From: Sphingobacterium alimentarium
GTDB taxonomy: Bacteria > Bacteroidota > Bacteroidia > Sphingobacteriales > Sphingobacteriaceae
Assembly (NCBI RefSeq): GCF_004342685.1
Contig: NZ_SMBZ01000007.1
Location: 1-64,000, forward strand
Length of the DNA: 64,000 nucleotides
Direction of reading: 5' to 3'
The notes under the pieces were generated by a model. It was not told the DNA's origin. It was given only the letters and a program-made list of their open reading frames with translations, and ran no database searches. Each line of letters starts with the position of its first letter. Position 1 is the first letter of the stretch. Of the stretch, positions 33,146 to 42,798 are shown one piece after another. Both the position numbers and the translations under genes were made by a program.

Positions 33146-35065
33146 CTAAATATTCAAAAGACCGTACAGTAAAATGGCTGCAACCCCCAATACCATCATA
33201 AAGATATAAAACCCTACATATCCACTCTGCCATTGGCGTATACCCCGGCCGGAGGCACTTATCAGACTCGCCACGCCGTTTACAACACCATCTATACCGG
33301 ATTTGTCAACGACTTTATAAAGTAGTTTGGACAGCGCATTCAATGGCTTCACAAAAAGAGCAGCATACAATTCATCAACATACAGTTTGTGGTAAGACAA
33401 TTTGTATAAAGTGCCTTGCACCGCACCATCTTCTTGTGGCACCTCCGATTTTTTCACATATTTCTGATAAGCTATTATGGCCATCACAATGGCCGACACC
33501 GCAGCAACTCCCATCAAAATATATTCTGTGTTATGATCCAGGTGAACTTCGGGTACGCGCGCATAGGTGTTCGCAAATATTGGGCTTAAGAAATTGGCCA
33601 ACCAATGTCCGCCACCTAATGCCGAAGGCAAATTAATAATCCCTCCTACTACCGCAAGGACAGCAAGAACCATTAGAGGCACTGTCATTTGTATGGGCGA
33701 TTCATGCAGATGATTCGCCTGGTCAGTGGTGCCCCTGAATTTCCCAAAAAACGTCAGAAACAGCATTCTGAACATATAAAAAGCTGTAAAAAGAGCCGCT
33801 ACAAAGCCTAAACCCCACAGCAATGGATTGGCATGAAAAGTAAATGCTAAGATCTCATCCTTGGAGAAAAATCCCGAAAATGGAGGTATACCAGCAATAG
33901 CTATAGTGCCTAGCAACATGGTAATATATGTAATTGGCATATATTTTTTCAACCCACCCATTCTACGCATATCTTGCTCATGATGCATAGCGTGAATCAC
34001 CGAACCTGCTCCCAAGAATAAAAGCGCCTTGAAAAAGGCATGTGTCATCACGTGAAAAAACGCTCCCGTAAATGCGCCTACGCCTAATCCTAAAAACATA
34101 TAGCCCAATTGAGAAACCGTGGAATAGGCCAACACCTTTTTAATATCATTTTGGGTCACCGCAATGAAAGCCGCAATCAACGCTGTCGCAACACCTATGG
34201 CTGCGATGATTTGCATAGTAAGCGGAGATAGGGTGAAAAGAATATTCGAACGAATAATCATGTAAATACCTGCAGTCACCATTGTTGCCGCATGGATAAG
34301 GGCAGATACTGGTGTTGGACCTGCCATTGCATCCGGTAGCCAAGTGAACAAAGGAATCTGTGCCGACTTACCTGTAGCTGCTATGAATAACAGTAAGGTA
34401 ATCAATAACAATGTTGCATCACCCATTGGGAACTCGGATGCCTTGCTGAATACCTCGGCATATTCCAACGTTCCAAACGTAGCAATAATGGCAAAAACGG
34501 CTATTAAAAAGCCTAAATCACCAATTCTGTTCATCACAAAGGCCTTTTTGGCAGCGCTAGCATACGATGAATTCTTATACCAAAAGCCAATGAGCAGGTA
34601 GGAGCATAAGCCCACGCCTTCCCAGCCAATAAACATGATCAGATAGTTCGATCCCAATACCAATAGTAACATGAAAAAGATGAAAAGATTCAGGTACGCA
34701 AAAAAGCGTCCGAAAGCTTCGTCTTCACGCATATACGAATACGAATACAAATGGATCAAGAATCCAATGCCTGTAATAATAAGCAACATTAAAGCACTCA
34801 ACGGATCCAGTAAGAAGGAAAAATTCAAACTAAATCCACCCACAGATATCCATTCAAACAGCTGATACGTAAATGAAGCATCCCCTCCCGCATAGCGCGC
34901 ATCCAGGACCTGTCCAAACAGCATGCAGCTCAATATAAATGCACCCAATACCGTTCCACAGCCTACCATGCCAATAAGTGATTTCGAAAAATTATATTGT
35001 CCTAACCCGTTAACTATAAAACCTAACAAAGGTATTAACGGTATTAGCCAAATCAGTTCCATCAT
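33146..35065 (-). CDS. nuoL: NADH-quinone oxidoreductase subunit L
   Basis: 639 residues; largest membrane-arm subunit with the lateral helix. Seen: GWEGVGLCSYLLIGFWYKNS with the channel Glu, TGKSAQIPLFTWLPDAMAGP followed by TPVSALIHAATMVTAG, and VLAYSTVSQLGYMFLGLGVG. The C-terminal third (from about 510) has the amphipathic helix region and a terminal helix YVGFYIFMMVLGVAAILLYG that anchors the arm. All core residues of a proton-pumping subunit appear present. 20 bases separate it from nuoK. Confidence 0.96.
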   Translation of the reverse strand: MMELIWLIPLIPLLGFIVNGLGQYNFSKSLIGMVGCGTVLGAFILSCMLFGQVLDARYAGGDASFTYQLFEWISVGGFSLNFSFLLDPLSALMLLIITGIGFLIHLYSYSYMREDEAFGRFFAYLNLFIFFMLLLVLGSNYLIMFIGWEGVGLCSYLLIGFWYKNSSYASAAKKAFVMNRIGDLGFLIAVFAIIATFGTLEYAEVFSKASEFPMGDATLLLITLLLFIAATGKSAQIPLFTWLPDAMAGPTPVSALIHAATMVTAGIYMIIRSNILFTLSPLTMQIIAAIGVATALIAAFIAVTQNDIKKVLAYSTVSQLGYMFLGLGVGAFTGAFFHVMTHAFFKALLFLGAGSVIHAMHHEQDMRRMGGLKKYMPITYITMLLGTIAIAGIPPFSGFFSKDEILAFTFHANPLLWGLGFVAALFTAFYMFRMLFLTFFGKFRGTTDQANHLHESPIQMTVPLMVLAVLAVVGGIINLPSALGGGHWLANFLSPIFANTYARVPEVHLDHNTEYILMGVAAVSAIVMAIIAYQKYVKKSEVPQEDGAVQGTLYKLSYHKLYVDELYAALFVKPLNALSKLLYKVVDKSGIDGVVNGVASLISASGRGIRQWQSGYVGFYIFMMVLGVAAILLYGLLNI

Positions 35066-35085
35066 ATAATTTAGGTTTTACTCTT

Positions 35086-35415
35086 TTACCAACGTAATTT
35101 ACTCAACGATTCAATGTCTACAGATTTGGTGTTCCTATAGACCATAATCACAATTGCCAACCCCACGGCAACTTCAGCGGCAGCCAAGGCCATGACGAAA
35201 AACACAAAAACCTGACCACTGGCGTCACCACGGTAAGCCGAAAATGCAGCCAACAGCAAATTAACCGAATTCAACATCAACTCAATCGACATCATAATGA
35301 TAATGACATTACGACGAATCAATACGCCAATCACACCAATGGCAAATATCACACTACAGAATATTAAGTAATGATTCAGCGGTATGCCTTGTATATTTTG
35401 AATAATACTATCCAT
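35086..35415 (-). CDS. nuoK: NADH-quinone oxidoreductase subunit K
   Basis: 109 residues with three helices. The conserved Glu residues of the E-channel are in SIELMLNSVNLLLAAFS and ALAAAEVAVGLAIVIMVYRN. Its ATG overlaps the nuoJ stop by one base (TAATG), so translation is coupled. Confidence 0.96.
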   Translation of the reverse strand: MDSIIQNIQGIPLNHYLIFCSVIFAIGVIGVLIRRNVIIIMMSIELMLNSVNLLLAAFSAYRGDASGQVFVFFVMALAAAEVAVGLAIVIMVYRNTKSVDIESLSKLRW

Positions 35416-35912
35416 TACCCTTGTTTTGTTTCTTTTTTAGCTAATAATATGGCTCCGATCATCGCAGTCAATAACAGTATTGACGACAACTCAAACGGTA
35501 GCAAAAATTCGTCAAATAATACTTTACCTAAGTTCTTCACCAAACCTACATCCGTATTGCCTGTGACATATTCATTTTGACCTTCCAATACGCGAAATGC
35601 ACCCAGGAAAGTAGCTAACAAACACATGCCCGCTATCGCACCCATGACCTTTACCAAGGTGGATTTCATCGGTTCGGTGTCCTTATTGAGATTCAGAAGC
35701 ATCAATACGAATAAGAACAATACCATGATCGCCCCCATATAGACTATAAAATTTACAACCGCTAAGAACTGGGCATTCAAAAGGATGTAATGTACCGTGA
35801 ACGTGAAAAAAGTAATTACCAAATACAATACACTATGTACTGGATTCTTTGTGAAGATGGTCATCAATGCAAAGAAAACCGACAAAAATGCTACAAAATA
35901 AAATATACCCAT
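35415..35912 (-). CDS. nuoJ: NADH-quinone oxidoreductase subunit J
   Basis: 165 residues, five helices. The typical start region VHSVLYLVITFFTFTVHYIL and the conserved VVNFIVYMGAIMVLFLFVLM (with the Tyr-x-Gly-Ala bulge of helix 3) identify it. It ends LAKKETKQG. Five bases after nuoI. Confidence 0.95.
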   Translation of the reverse strand: MGIFYFVAFLSVFFALMTIFTKNPVHSVLYLVITFFTFTVHYILLNAQFLAVVNFIVYMGAIMVLFLFVLMLLNLNKDTEPMKSTLVKVMGAIAGMCLLATFLGAFRVLEGQNEYVTGNTDVGLVKNLGKVLFDEFLLPFELSSILLLTAMIGAILLAKKETKQG

Positions 35913-35917
35913 CCTGC

Positions 35918-36436
35918 TTATCCGTTTACATTAAGTTTTGTAATATCAAATTTTGGCTCAACCAACTTATCCTTACCGTAGATAAAATCCTTGCGCAAAA
36001 ACTCCGCAGTCACATGCGGACCATCCAAATAAATGGCTTCCTTAGGGCATGCTTCCTCACACAATCCACAGAAGATGCAGCGCAACATATTGATTTCATA
36101 TACTGCTGCGTATTTTTCCTCTCTATATAGATGCTCTTCACCTCTTTGGCGCTCAACAGCGGTCATCGTGATGGCCTCAGCCGGACATGAGAGTGCACAT
36201 AGCCCACAAGCGGTGCAGCGTTCTCTGCCTTGCTCATCACGCTTTAGAGAATGTTGGCCTCTGAAATTTTTGGAATACGGTCTGATTTCTTCAGGATATT
36301 TTACTGTAGGTATCTTCTTGAAAAAATGTCGAATGGTAATAGCAAGTCCCTTAGCAATAGCCGGCAAGTACATACGTTCCCATATGTTCATTGGCTTTTG
36401 CTCGATGACTTTTTTTCGATTAGTTAATGATTGCAT
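35918..36436 (-). CDS. nuoI: NADH-quinone oxidoreductase subunit I
   Basis: 172 residues. Two 4Fe-4S motifs (clusters N6a and N6b): CTACGLCALSCP and CIFCGLCEEACP, in the quinone-proximal peripheral arm. The N-terminal amphipathic segment (YLPAIAKGLAITIRHFFKK) lies on the membrane. The frame starts at MQSLTNRKK; an internal Met (MNIWERMY) 15 codons later is a possible alternative start. Seven bases separate it from nuoH. Confidence 0.96.
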   Translation of the reverse strand: MQSLTNRKKVIEQKPMNIWERMYLPAIAKGLAITIRHFFKKIPTVKYPEEIRPYSKNFRGQHSLKRDEQGRERCTACGLCALSCPAEAITMTAVERQRGEEHLYREEKYAAVYEINMLRCIFCGLCEEACPKEAIYLDGPHVTAEFLRKDFIYGKDKLVEPKFDITKLNVNG

Positions 36437-36443
36437 ATCCCGA

Positions 36444-37484
36444 CTATTGAAAGTAAGTATCCTTAATTAATGTGATTACACCTGTCAATACAATATTGGC
36501 AATGGCCAATGGAATCAAAATCTTCCAGCCTAAGTTCATCAATTGATCATAACGGAAGCGCGGCAATGTCCAACGAATCCACATGAAGAAAAAGATGAAG
36601 CCAAATATTTTTAAGAAAAAGACAAGTACACCAATAATAGTTATCCAGTTTTGGGACAAGCCCAAATCATACATAAATGGAAAATTATAACCTCCAAAAT
36701 ACAATGTCGCCATCAATGCCGATGAAACAAACATATTGATGTATTCCGAAAACATATATAATCCCAATTTCATCGACGAATATTCTGTATGGTATCCACC
36801 CACCAATTCGGTCTCACACTCAGGCAAATCAAAAGGTACACGATTACATTCTGCGAAAGCACAGGTAATGAAAATCAAAAATCCCAATGGTTGCACCCAA
36901 ATGTTCCAATTGACAAAACCGGATTGCTGTGCCACGATTTCTCCTAGTTGCAAAGTTTCCGTCACCATCAATAGGGCTATGAGCGAAAGTCCCATACCGA
37001 TTTCATACGAAATACTCTGTGAAGCCGCACGAATGGCACCCATGAGGGAAAACTTATTATTAGAAGCCCATCCCCCCAACATAATACCATAAACACCTAA
37101 TGCAATCACGCCAAATACATACAATACACCAATATTGACGTCAGCAACCTGTAGGGATACAGTTCGACCATTAATAACCAGATCTTGGCCCCATGGAATA
37201 ACCGCGGAACTGATACATGCGGTAATAATCGCAATGACCGGACCGAGGATAAATAACGTTTTATGAGCACCTGCCGGGATAATCTCTTCTTTGAAAAAGA
37301 ATTTACCACCATCACACAAGGGTTGTAAAATTCCGAAAATACCCGCACGATCTGGACCATATCGGTCTTGCATAAAACCTGCTATTTTACGTTCTGCAAG
37401 CGTCGAGTACATCGCTATTACTAAGGTAACAGTGAATACCACGACCACGAGTATAAGTTTCTCTAATATAAAAGCACCTTCCAT
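36444..37484 (-). CDS. nuoH: NADH-quinone oxidoreductase subunit H
   Basis: 346 residues, eight helices; forms the quinone chamber with NuoB and NuoD. Conserved signatures: AERKIAGFMQDRYGPDRAGI, the cytoplasmic-loop acidic stretch AECNRVPFDLPECETELVGG followed by YHTEYSSMK, and WIRWTLPRFRYDQLM. All charged quinone-site residues seem intact. Six bases after nuoG. Confidence 0.97.
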   Translation of the reverse strand: MEGAFILEKLILVVVVFTVTLVIAMYSTLAERKIAGFMQDRYGPDRAGIFGILQPLCDGGKFFFKEEIIPAGAHKTLFILGPVIAIITACISSAVIPWGQDLVINGRTVSLQVADVNIGVLYVFGVIALGVYGIMLGGWASNNKFSLMGAIRAASQSISYEIGMGLSLIALLMVTETLQLGEIVAQQSGFVNWNIWVQPLGFLIFITCAFAECNRVPFDLPECETELVGGYHTEYSSMKLGLYMFSEYINMFVSSALMATLYFGGYNFPFMYDLGLSQNWITIIGVLVFFLKIFGFIFFFMWIRWTLPRFRYDQLMNLGWKILIPLAIANIVLTGVITLIKDTYFQ

Positions 37485-37490
37485 TAAGTT

Positions 37491-38507
37491 CTATTTTAAA
37501 CGTTCTGTCCTATGCAATTGCGCCACATTCGCAAGCTGCAAGTCTGCATCTTCTTTTATGACCGCAGGCGGGTCAAATTGCTTATAATGATTCGCTCCGA
37601 TTACCGATTCTTTCTCTACAACTGTAGGATGCTCTAGTACCCAATCTGAAGTGTTCTTGGTTTCAAACCGGCAAGTATTACAGATAAAGTCTTCGACCTC
37701 TCCAAATTCATCTTTCCGTCCTGTCACACGTAGCACCTCTTCACCTTTGTACCACAATGTTACTTTCCCTGAACATGTCGGGCAGTCCCTATGTGCGTCA
37801 ATAGGCTTAGTAAACCATACTCTATTTTTGAATCGGAATGTTCTGTCTGTTAAAGCACCTACAGGGCACACATCAATTACATTTCCTATAAAATCATGAT
37901 CCAATGCCTTTTCGATATGCGTCGAAATTTCAGAATGGTCACCCCGGTTTAAGATCCCGTGCTCACGCTCTTCTGTAAGTTGGTTTGCTACGTATACACA
38001 GCGATAACACAGAATACAACGATTCATATGCAGCTGTATCTTATCGCCCAGATCGATGCGCTCGAACGTACGACGCTCAAATTCATAACGTGTACCCTCT
38101 GCGCCATGCTCATAGCCCAAATCTTGCAATTTACATTCACCGGCTTGGTCACAAATCGGACAATCCAAGGGATGATTAATCAAAAGTATCTCCACTACGC
38201 CTTTACGTGCTTCGATCACTTCTGGAGAGGTAATATTTTGTACTTCCATGCCATCCATTACCGTCGTGCGGCAAGAAGCGACAAGCTTCGGCATAGGGCG
38301 TGGATCTTTTTCTGATCCTTTCGAAACTTTCACCAAACAGGTACGACATTTTCCTCCTGACCCTTCGAGTTTCGAATAATAACACATCGCAGGTGGAACT
38401 ATATCCCCTCCAATCTGACGTGCCGCATTCAATATAGTCGTTCCCGGCGCTACATCCACCGGAATACCATCAATTGTGACTTTTAATTTTACAACTTCAT
38501 CTGCCAT
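37491..38507 (-). CDS. nuoG: NADH-quinone oxidoreductase subunit G, short form
   Basis: 338 residues from MADEVVKLKV (ATG at 38507). The open frame extends 36 codons further upstream, but those overlap nuoF and are not family-like, so this start is preferred. Contains the N-terminal 2Fe-2S ferredoxin domain (CYYSKLEGSGGKCRTC), the NADH-dehydrogenase G His-containing 4Fe-4S segment (INHPLDCPICDQAGECKLQD), a 4Fe-4S pair (CILCYRCV, VCPVGALTD) and a CPTC/CNTC pair for cluster N7. The long molybdopterin-oxidoreductase-like domain of E. coli NuoG (over 900 residues) is absent; this short form is usual in many Bacteroidota. Confidence 0.94.
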   Translation of the reverse strand: MADEVVKLKVTIDGIPVDVAPGTTILNAARQIGGDIVPPAMCYYSKLEGSGGKCRTCLVKVSKGSEKDPRPMPKLVASCRTTVMDGMEVQNITSPEVIEARKGVVEILLINHPLDCPICDQAGECKLQDLGYEHGAEGTRYEFERRTFERIDLGDKIQLHMNRCILCYRCVYVANQLTEEREHGILNRGDHSEISTHIEKALDHDFIGNVIDVCPVGALTDRTFRFKNRVWFTKPIDAHRDCPTCSGKVTLWYKGEEVLRVTGRKDEFGEVEDFICNTCRFETKNTSDWVLEHPTVVEKESVIGANHYKQFDPPAVIKEDADLQLANVAQLHRTERLK

Positions 38508-38527
38508 CGTATCTCCTTCTATAATAT

Positions 38528-39883
38528 CTATTGAACTACAGGCTCCAATGGATCTGCATAATGTGCCAAACCATAATTTCGTTGTTGTGACTCTTGAGGA
38601 TTCAATACATGCCACTCAAACTCATCACGGAAATGCCTAATTGCCGCAGCTACAGGCCATGCCGCAGCATCACCCAATGGACAAATTGTATTTCCTTCTA
38701 TCTTGCGTTGTATATCCCAAAGCAAGTCTATATCATCCATGGTACCATGACCATGTTCTATCTTGTGCAACACCTTTTCCATCCATCCTGTACCTTCACG
38801 GCAAGGTGAACATTGTCCACAGCTTTCATGATGATAGAATCGAGCAAAATTCCACGTATTACGTACAATACATTGATCTTCGTCATACACAATAAAACCG
38901 CCCGAACCCAGCATCGTGCCTGACTGAAAACCACCTTCAGCTAATGATTCATAAGTCATCAAACGCGAATTCCCTGCTGCAGTTTTGGTGATCAGATTTG
39001 CTGGAAGAATAGGAACAGACGAGCCTCCTGCCACTAACGCTTTTAGGCTCTTGCCATTGGTTATACCGCCACAATATTCATCCGAATAAATAAATTCTTC
39101 GACCGAAACACCCAACTCAATTTCATATACACCTGGTTTATTGATATTCCCAGACGCAGAAATTAATTTTGTACCGGTACTACGTTCTATTCCTATTTTA
39201 GCATACTCTTCTCCACCATCGTTAATAATAGGCACTGTCGCTGCAATAGATTCAACATTATTTACCACGGTAGGGCAGCCGTACAAACCAGCGATCGCCG
39301 GGAATGGAGGCTTGATACGCGGATTGCCGCGCTTGCCTTCCAAAGATTCCAACAATGCCGTTTCTTCTCCACAGATATAAGCACCACCACCCGGCTGTAC
39401 ATATATTTCTAGATTATATCCCGTGCCTAATATGTTATCACCCAACAGTCCCGCCGCTTTCGCTTCTGCGATAGCTTGTTCCAAAATCCGAATTTGAGGC
39501 ATCATCTCACCACGCACATAGATGTACGATGTATGAGCTCCCAACGCATAGCTTGACACGATCATGCCTTCTATCAATGCGTGTGGAATGTGCGTCATCA
39601 AATAACGGTCTTTGAACGTACCGGGTTCTGATTCATCAGCATTACAGACCAAATAGCGCGGCACACCTTCTGGTTTAGCCAAGAAACTCCACTTCAAGCC
39701 AGTCGGAAATCCCGCACCACCACGGCCACGAAGGCCTGATTTCTTTACTTCTTCGACCACATCATCGGGCGACATTGTTTTCAAAGCCTTTTCTACAGCA
39801 CGGTAACCTCCCTTTTGACGGTATACGGCAAAAGTGTTAATTCCCGGCTCATTGATATGCTCTAATAATAATTTACGTCCCAT
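38528..39883 (-). CDS. nuoF: NADH-quinone oxidoreductase subunit F
   Basis: 451 residues; NADH- and FMN-binding subunit with cluster N3. Seen: GRGGAGFPTGLKWSFLAKP for nucleotide binding, YICGEETALLESLEGKRGNP, and CGQCSPCREG plus a later Cys in NTICPLGDAAAW for the 4Fe-4S cluster. It follows nuoE by 5 bases. Electrons pass from here through NuoE and NuoG to NuoI. Confidence 0.97.
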   Translation of the reverse strand: MGRKLLLEHINEPGINTFAVYRQKGGYRAVEKALKTMSPDDVVEEVKKSGLRGRGGAGFPTGLKWSFLAKPEGVPRYLVCNADESEPGTFKDRYLMTHIPHALIEGMIVSSYALGAHTSYIYVRGEMMPQIRILEQAIAEAKAAGLLGDNILGTGYNLEIYVQPGGGAYICGEETALLESLEGKRGNPRIKPPFPAIAGLYGCPTVVNNVESIAATVPIINDGGEEYAKIGIERSTGTKLISASGNINKPGVYEIELGVSVEEFIYSDEYCGGITNGKSLKALVAGGSSVPILPANLITKTAAGNSRLMTYESLAEGGFQSGTMLGSGGFIVYDEDQCIVRNTWNFARFYHHESCGQCSPCREGTGWMEKVLHKIEHGHGTMDDIDLLWDIQRKIEGNTICPLGDAAAWPVAAAIRHFRDEFEWHVLNPQESQQRNYGLAHYADPLEPVVQ

Positions 39884-39888
39884 AATGA

Positions 39889-40413
39889 TTATGCCTCTTT
39901 AGCTTTATTTCGCAAAGTATCAATCAGCTGATCGACACTTTCCTCCGTTAAATTCTCGTAAAATGTATATTCAGGGCCAATCTGTAATACTGGCCCATAA
40001 CCGCAAGCCGCCAAACACTCTACACCGCGCCAAGAAAATAATCCATCCGCAGTGACCTCTCCCTCTCTCACGCCTAGACGGTCTTCAATATGCTTCATAA
40101 TACGCTCTGCCCCTACCAAACAGCACGGTCCAGTACGACAAACTTCTAAAGCATATTTCCCTTGTGGTCGCAGGAAATACATGGTATAAAACGTAGCTAC
40201 TTCATAGACCTCGATAGGCTTGATCTGCAAAAATGCCGCGACCTTATCCATAGCATCGGTACTCAACCAACCATATTCAGCCTGTACCAGATGCAAAATA
40301 GGCAGTAAAGCAGATTTTTGTTTACCTGCAGGATAGCGACTCACCACTTCAGCAAATTTGGCCAAGAGTGCGTCCGAAAATTCTACAGGAAAGTTTTCTT
40401 GTACACTAAGCAT
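39889..40413 (-). CDS. nuoE: NADH-quinone oxidoreductase subunit E
   Basis: 174 residues, thioredoxin-like 2Fe-2S subunit (cluster N1a). The four ligands are in CRTGPCC (first and the following Cys) and ECLAACGYGP. The helical N-terminal part has LPILHLVQAEYGWLSTDAMD. Overlaps nuoD by 8 bases. Confidence 0.96.
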   Translation of the reverse strand: MLSVQENFPVEFSDALLAKFAEVVSRYPAGKQKSALLPILHLVQAEYGWLSTDAMDKVAAFLQIKPIEVYEVATFYTMYFLRPQGKYALEVCRTGPCCLVGAERIMKHIEDRLGVREGEVTADGLFSWRGVECLAACGYGPVLQIGPEYTFYENLTEESVDQLIDTLRNKAKEA

Positions 40414-41641
40414 CTAATTCTCCAGCTATAATATTTAAACTACTCATGTTTATAATCACATCCGAAATCATCATCCCTGCACTCATCGGCGCAAACATTT
40501 GATAATTAATAAATGATGGTCTTCGGAAATGCAGTCGATAAGGTGTACGCCCTCCGTCATGGATTAGATAAAACCCCAATTCCCCGTTAGCCCCTTCGAC
40601 CGAATGATATACTTCTGATTTTGGAGTTTCCCATTCACCCATTACAATTTTGAAATGGTAAATCAAGGCCTCCATATTGTTATATACTTGTTCTTTTGGA
40701 GGCAAATAAAATTCCGGAACATCCGCATGAAATACACCTGCTGGTTCTTTTTTAATTTTATCCAGAGCCTGACGTATAATGCTTAATGATTGCCACATCT
40801 CTGCGTTGCGGACCATGAATCGATCGTAAACATCACCATTCGTCCCCACAGGAACTTCAAAATCAAACTCTTCGTAAGAACAATAAGGCGACACCACACG
40901 CACATCATAATCGACCCCTGTGGCACGCAAAATTGGTCCTGACCAACTATATTCTAATGCTTCTTCCGGTGTCACTCCCGCCACACCCGCCGTGCGTTCT
41001 ATAAATATTCTATTGCGAACAAATAATTCCTCAAATTCTTTTAGAACCGGCGGATAACGCTCCAGAAATTCTTCTATCTTTTTGAAGGTCGTGTCGTTGA
41101 AATCACGTTCAAAACCGCCAATACGCCCAATATTCGTTGTCAAACGCGCACCGCAAATTTCTTCGTAGATTTCATAGATAAACTCCCGCTCCTGCATCAC
41201 ATAAAGGAAGCCCGAGAAAGCGCCTGTATCCACACCCAAAATACCATTACAGATGATGTGATCGGCTATACGTGCCAATTCCATCACAATCACCCGCATA
41301 TACTGCACACGCTTCGGGATTTCAATATCCAACAGCTTCTCTACAGTCATATGCCAGCCCATATTGTTGATCGGCGAGGAACAATAATTCAGACGATCCG
41401 TCAATGGCGTAATTTGATAGAATGGACGGTGCTCCGCGATTTTTTCAAAAGCACGATGAATATACCCAATTGTTGATACTCCACTCACAATACGCTCCCC
41501 ATCGATCTGTAGTACATTCTGAAATACGCCGTGCGTAGCTGGATGCGTAGGACCTAGATTCAGGGTAATTAATTCATCTTGCGGATCATTATCCTCGTAT
41601 ACCGGTTTATTTGGTGTTATTTTGGTAATAGGTTTGCTCAT
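40406..41641 (-). CDS. nuoD: NADH-quinone oxidoreductase subunit D
   Basis: 411 residues; 49-kDa subunit forming the quinone site with NuoB. Signatures: LNLGPTHPATHGVFQNVLQI with the quinone-site His, YIHRAFEKIAEHRPF, DRLNYCSSPINNMGWHMTVE, and the C-terminal MISDVIINMSSLNIIAGELD. NuoC is a separate gene, unlike the fused NuoCD of E. coli. It starts 15 bases after nuoC. Confidence 0.97.
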   Translation of the reverse strand: MSKPITKITPNKPVYEDNDPQDELITLNLGPTHPATHGVFQNVLQIDGERIVSGVSTIGYIHRAFEKIAEHRPFYQITPLTDRLNYCSSPINNMGWHMTVEKLLDIEIPKRVQYMRVIVMELARIADHIICNGILGVDTGAFSGFLYVMQEREFIYEIYEEICGARLTTNIGRIGGFERDFNDTTFKKIEEFLERYPPVLKEFEELFVRNRIFIERTAGVAGVTPEEALEYSWSGPILRATGVDYDVRVVSPYCSYEEFDFEVPVGTNGDVYDRFMVRNAEMWQSLSIIRQALDKIKKEPAGVFHADVPEFYLPPKEQVYNNMEALIYHFKIVMGEWETPKSEVYHSVEGANGELGFYLIHDGGRTPYRLHFRRPSFINYQMFAPMSAGMMISDVIINMSSLNIIAGELDA

Positions 41642-41656
41642 TTACATTCTTTCAAG

Positions 41657-42160
41657 TTATCGGCCAAAATAAAAATCTTTCTTATCCACTCTGTTCGGAT
41701 CCTCCAATGGATATTCTTTGCGCATCGGGAAGACATCCAACTCATCCATATTTAGGATTCTACGCAAATCAGGGTGTCCTTCGAAATTGATTCCATAGAA
41801 ATCATAAGTCTCGCGTTCCATCCAGTTCGCACCTTTCCACACCGCAGTAGCGGAAGGAATAGTTGGGTTATTTGTCTCCAAAAACACCTTTATACGTATC
41901 CGGAAGTTTTGAAATAAGTTATGCAGATGGTATACAACCGCAAAAGATTTTTCCTGATTAGGATAATGTACTGCTGTAATATCCGTTAAATAATTAAACC
42001 GCAGCGATTCTTCGTTTTTGAGATACACCAATAAATCGATTATCTGATCTACCGTAGCACGAATAGTCAATAGCCCATGTGGCTCGCCTATCACATCTAC
42101 AGCATCTCCAAACCTACCCTGCAAATTATCTATTATATATTGATTAGTTAGTTTATCCAT
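41657..42160 (-). CDS. nuoC: NADH-quinone oxidoreductase subunit C
   Basis: 167 residues; 30-kDa subunit. Conserved: [20 protein letters not shown], and [20 protein letters not shown], followed by [20 protein letters not shown]. Structural subunit without cofactors in the peripheral arm. Overlaps nuoB by 8 bases. Confidence 0.96.
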   Translation of the reverse strand: MDKLTNQYIIDNLQGRFGDAVDVIGEPHGLLTIRATVDQIIDLLVYLKNEESLRFNYLTDITAVHYPNQEKSFAVVYHLHNLFQNFRIRIKVFLETNNPTIPSATAVWKGANWMERETYDFYGINFEGHPDLRRILNMDELDVFPMRKEYPLEDPNRVDKKDFYFGR

Positions 42161-42707
42161 TGTTAGTCTCTATTCCATACTTCTCCAACAGCGCTTTATA
42201 TTCCGGTGTATTGCGTCTATTTAGCGATTCATTTTTGACGATGTCTTGCAATTTTAGTACGCCGTCTAGAATAGCCTCAGGGCGAGGAGGACAACCCGGT
42301 ACATATACATCTACGGGTATGATTTCATCAATGCCCTGCAGCACCGAATAGGTGTCAAATATTCCTCCACTAGACGCACAAGCACCAACCGCAATTACCC
42401 ATCGTGGTTCCGCCATCTGTATGTACACCTGCTTCAATACAGGAGCCATCTTTTTAGCTATCGTACCCATCACCAGCAACATATCCGCCTGACGAGGAGA
42501 AAAACTAGGACGCTCCGCACCAAAACGCGCCAAATCATAGGTAGAACCCATAGTGGCCATAAACTCAATCCCACAGCACGAAGTCGCAAATGGCAAAGGC
42601 CATAGGGAATTCGCTCGAGCTAATCCAATCGCTTTATCTAAAGTAGTGGCAAAAAATCCAGCACCTTCCACTCCTGGAGGCGCCTCCGCTAAGGTGATCT
42701 TGCTCAT
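42153..42707 (-). CDS. nuoB: NADH-quinone oxidoreductase subunit B
   Basis: 184 residues; carries the terminal 4Fe-4S cluster N2. Ligands are in [12 protein letters not shown] (two adjacent Cys), VGACASSGG and [10 protein letters not shown]. Also [20 protein letters not shown], as in the family. The C-terminal tail after [14 protein letters not shown] is somewhat extended ([18 protein letters not shown]). 91 bases, including a hairpin, separate it from nuoA. Confidence 0.97.
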   Translation of the reverse strand: MSKITLAEAPPGVEGAGFFATTLDKAIGLARANSLWPLPFATSCCGIEFMATMGSTYDLARFGAERPSFSPRQADMLLVMGTIAKKMAPVLKQVYIQMAEPRWVIAVGACASSGGIFDTYSVLQGIDEIIPVDVYVPGCPPRPEAILDGVLKLQDIVKNESLNRRNTPEYKALLEKYGIETNNG

Positions 42708-42740
42708 AATAAGTTATTCTTTTCCTCGGTTTATACGTTG

Positions 42741-42772
42741 TTCAATTTAATGTTTTTATTCCTTAAATTGAA
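42741..42772. repeat. Hairpin between nuoA and nuoB
   Basis: TTCAATTTAA (42741-42750) and TTAAATTGAA (42763-42772) form a perfect 10-bp AT-rich stem in the 91-base gap, the longest gap in the operon. On the minus strand no T-run follows directly, so it may act in mRNA processing or stability rather than in termination. Confidence 0.45.
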
Positions 42773-42798
42773 TAATGGAATGTTATTTAGAATGGTTC

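Noticed and set aside
36033-36470. 145-codon ORF opposite nuoI
   Set aside because: Antisense to an obvious Fe-S subunit gene; its cysteines are not in any motif.
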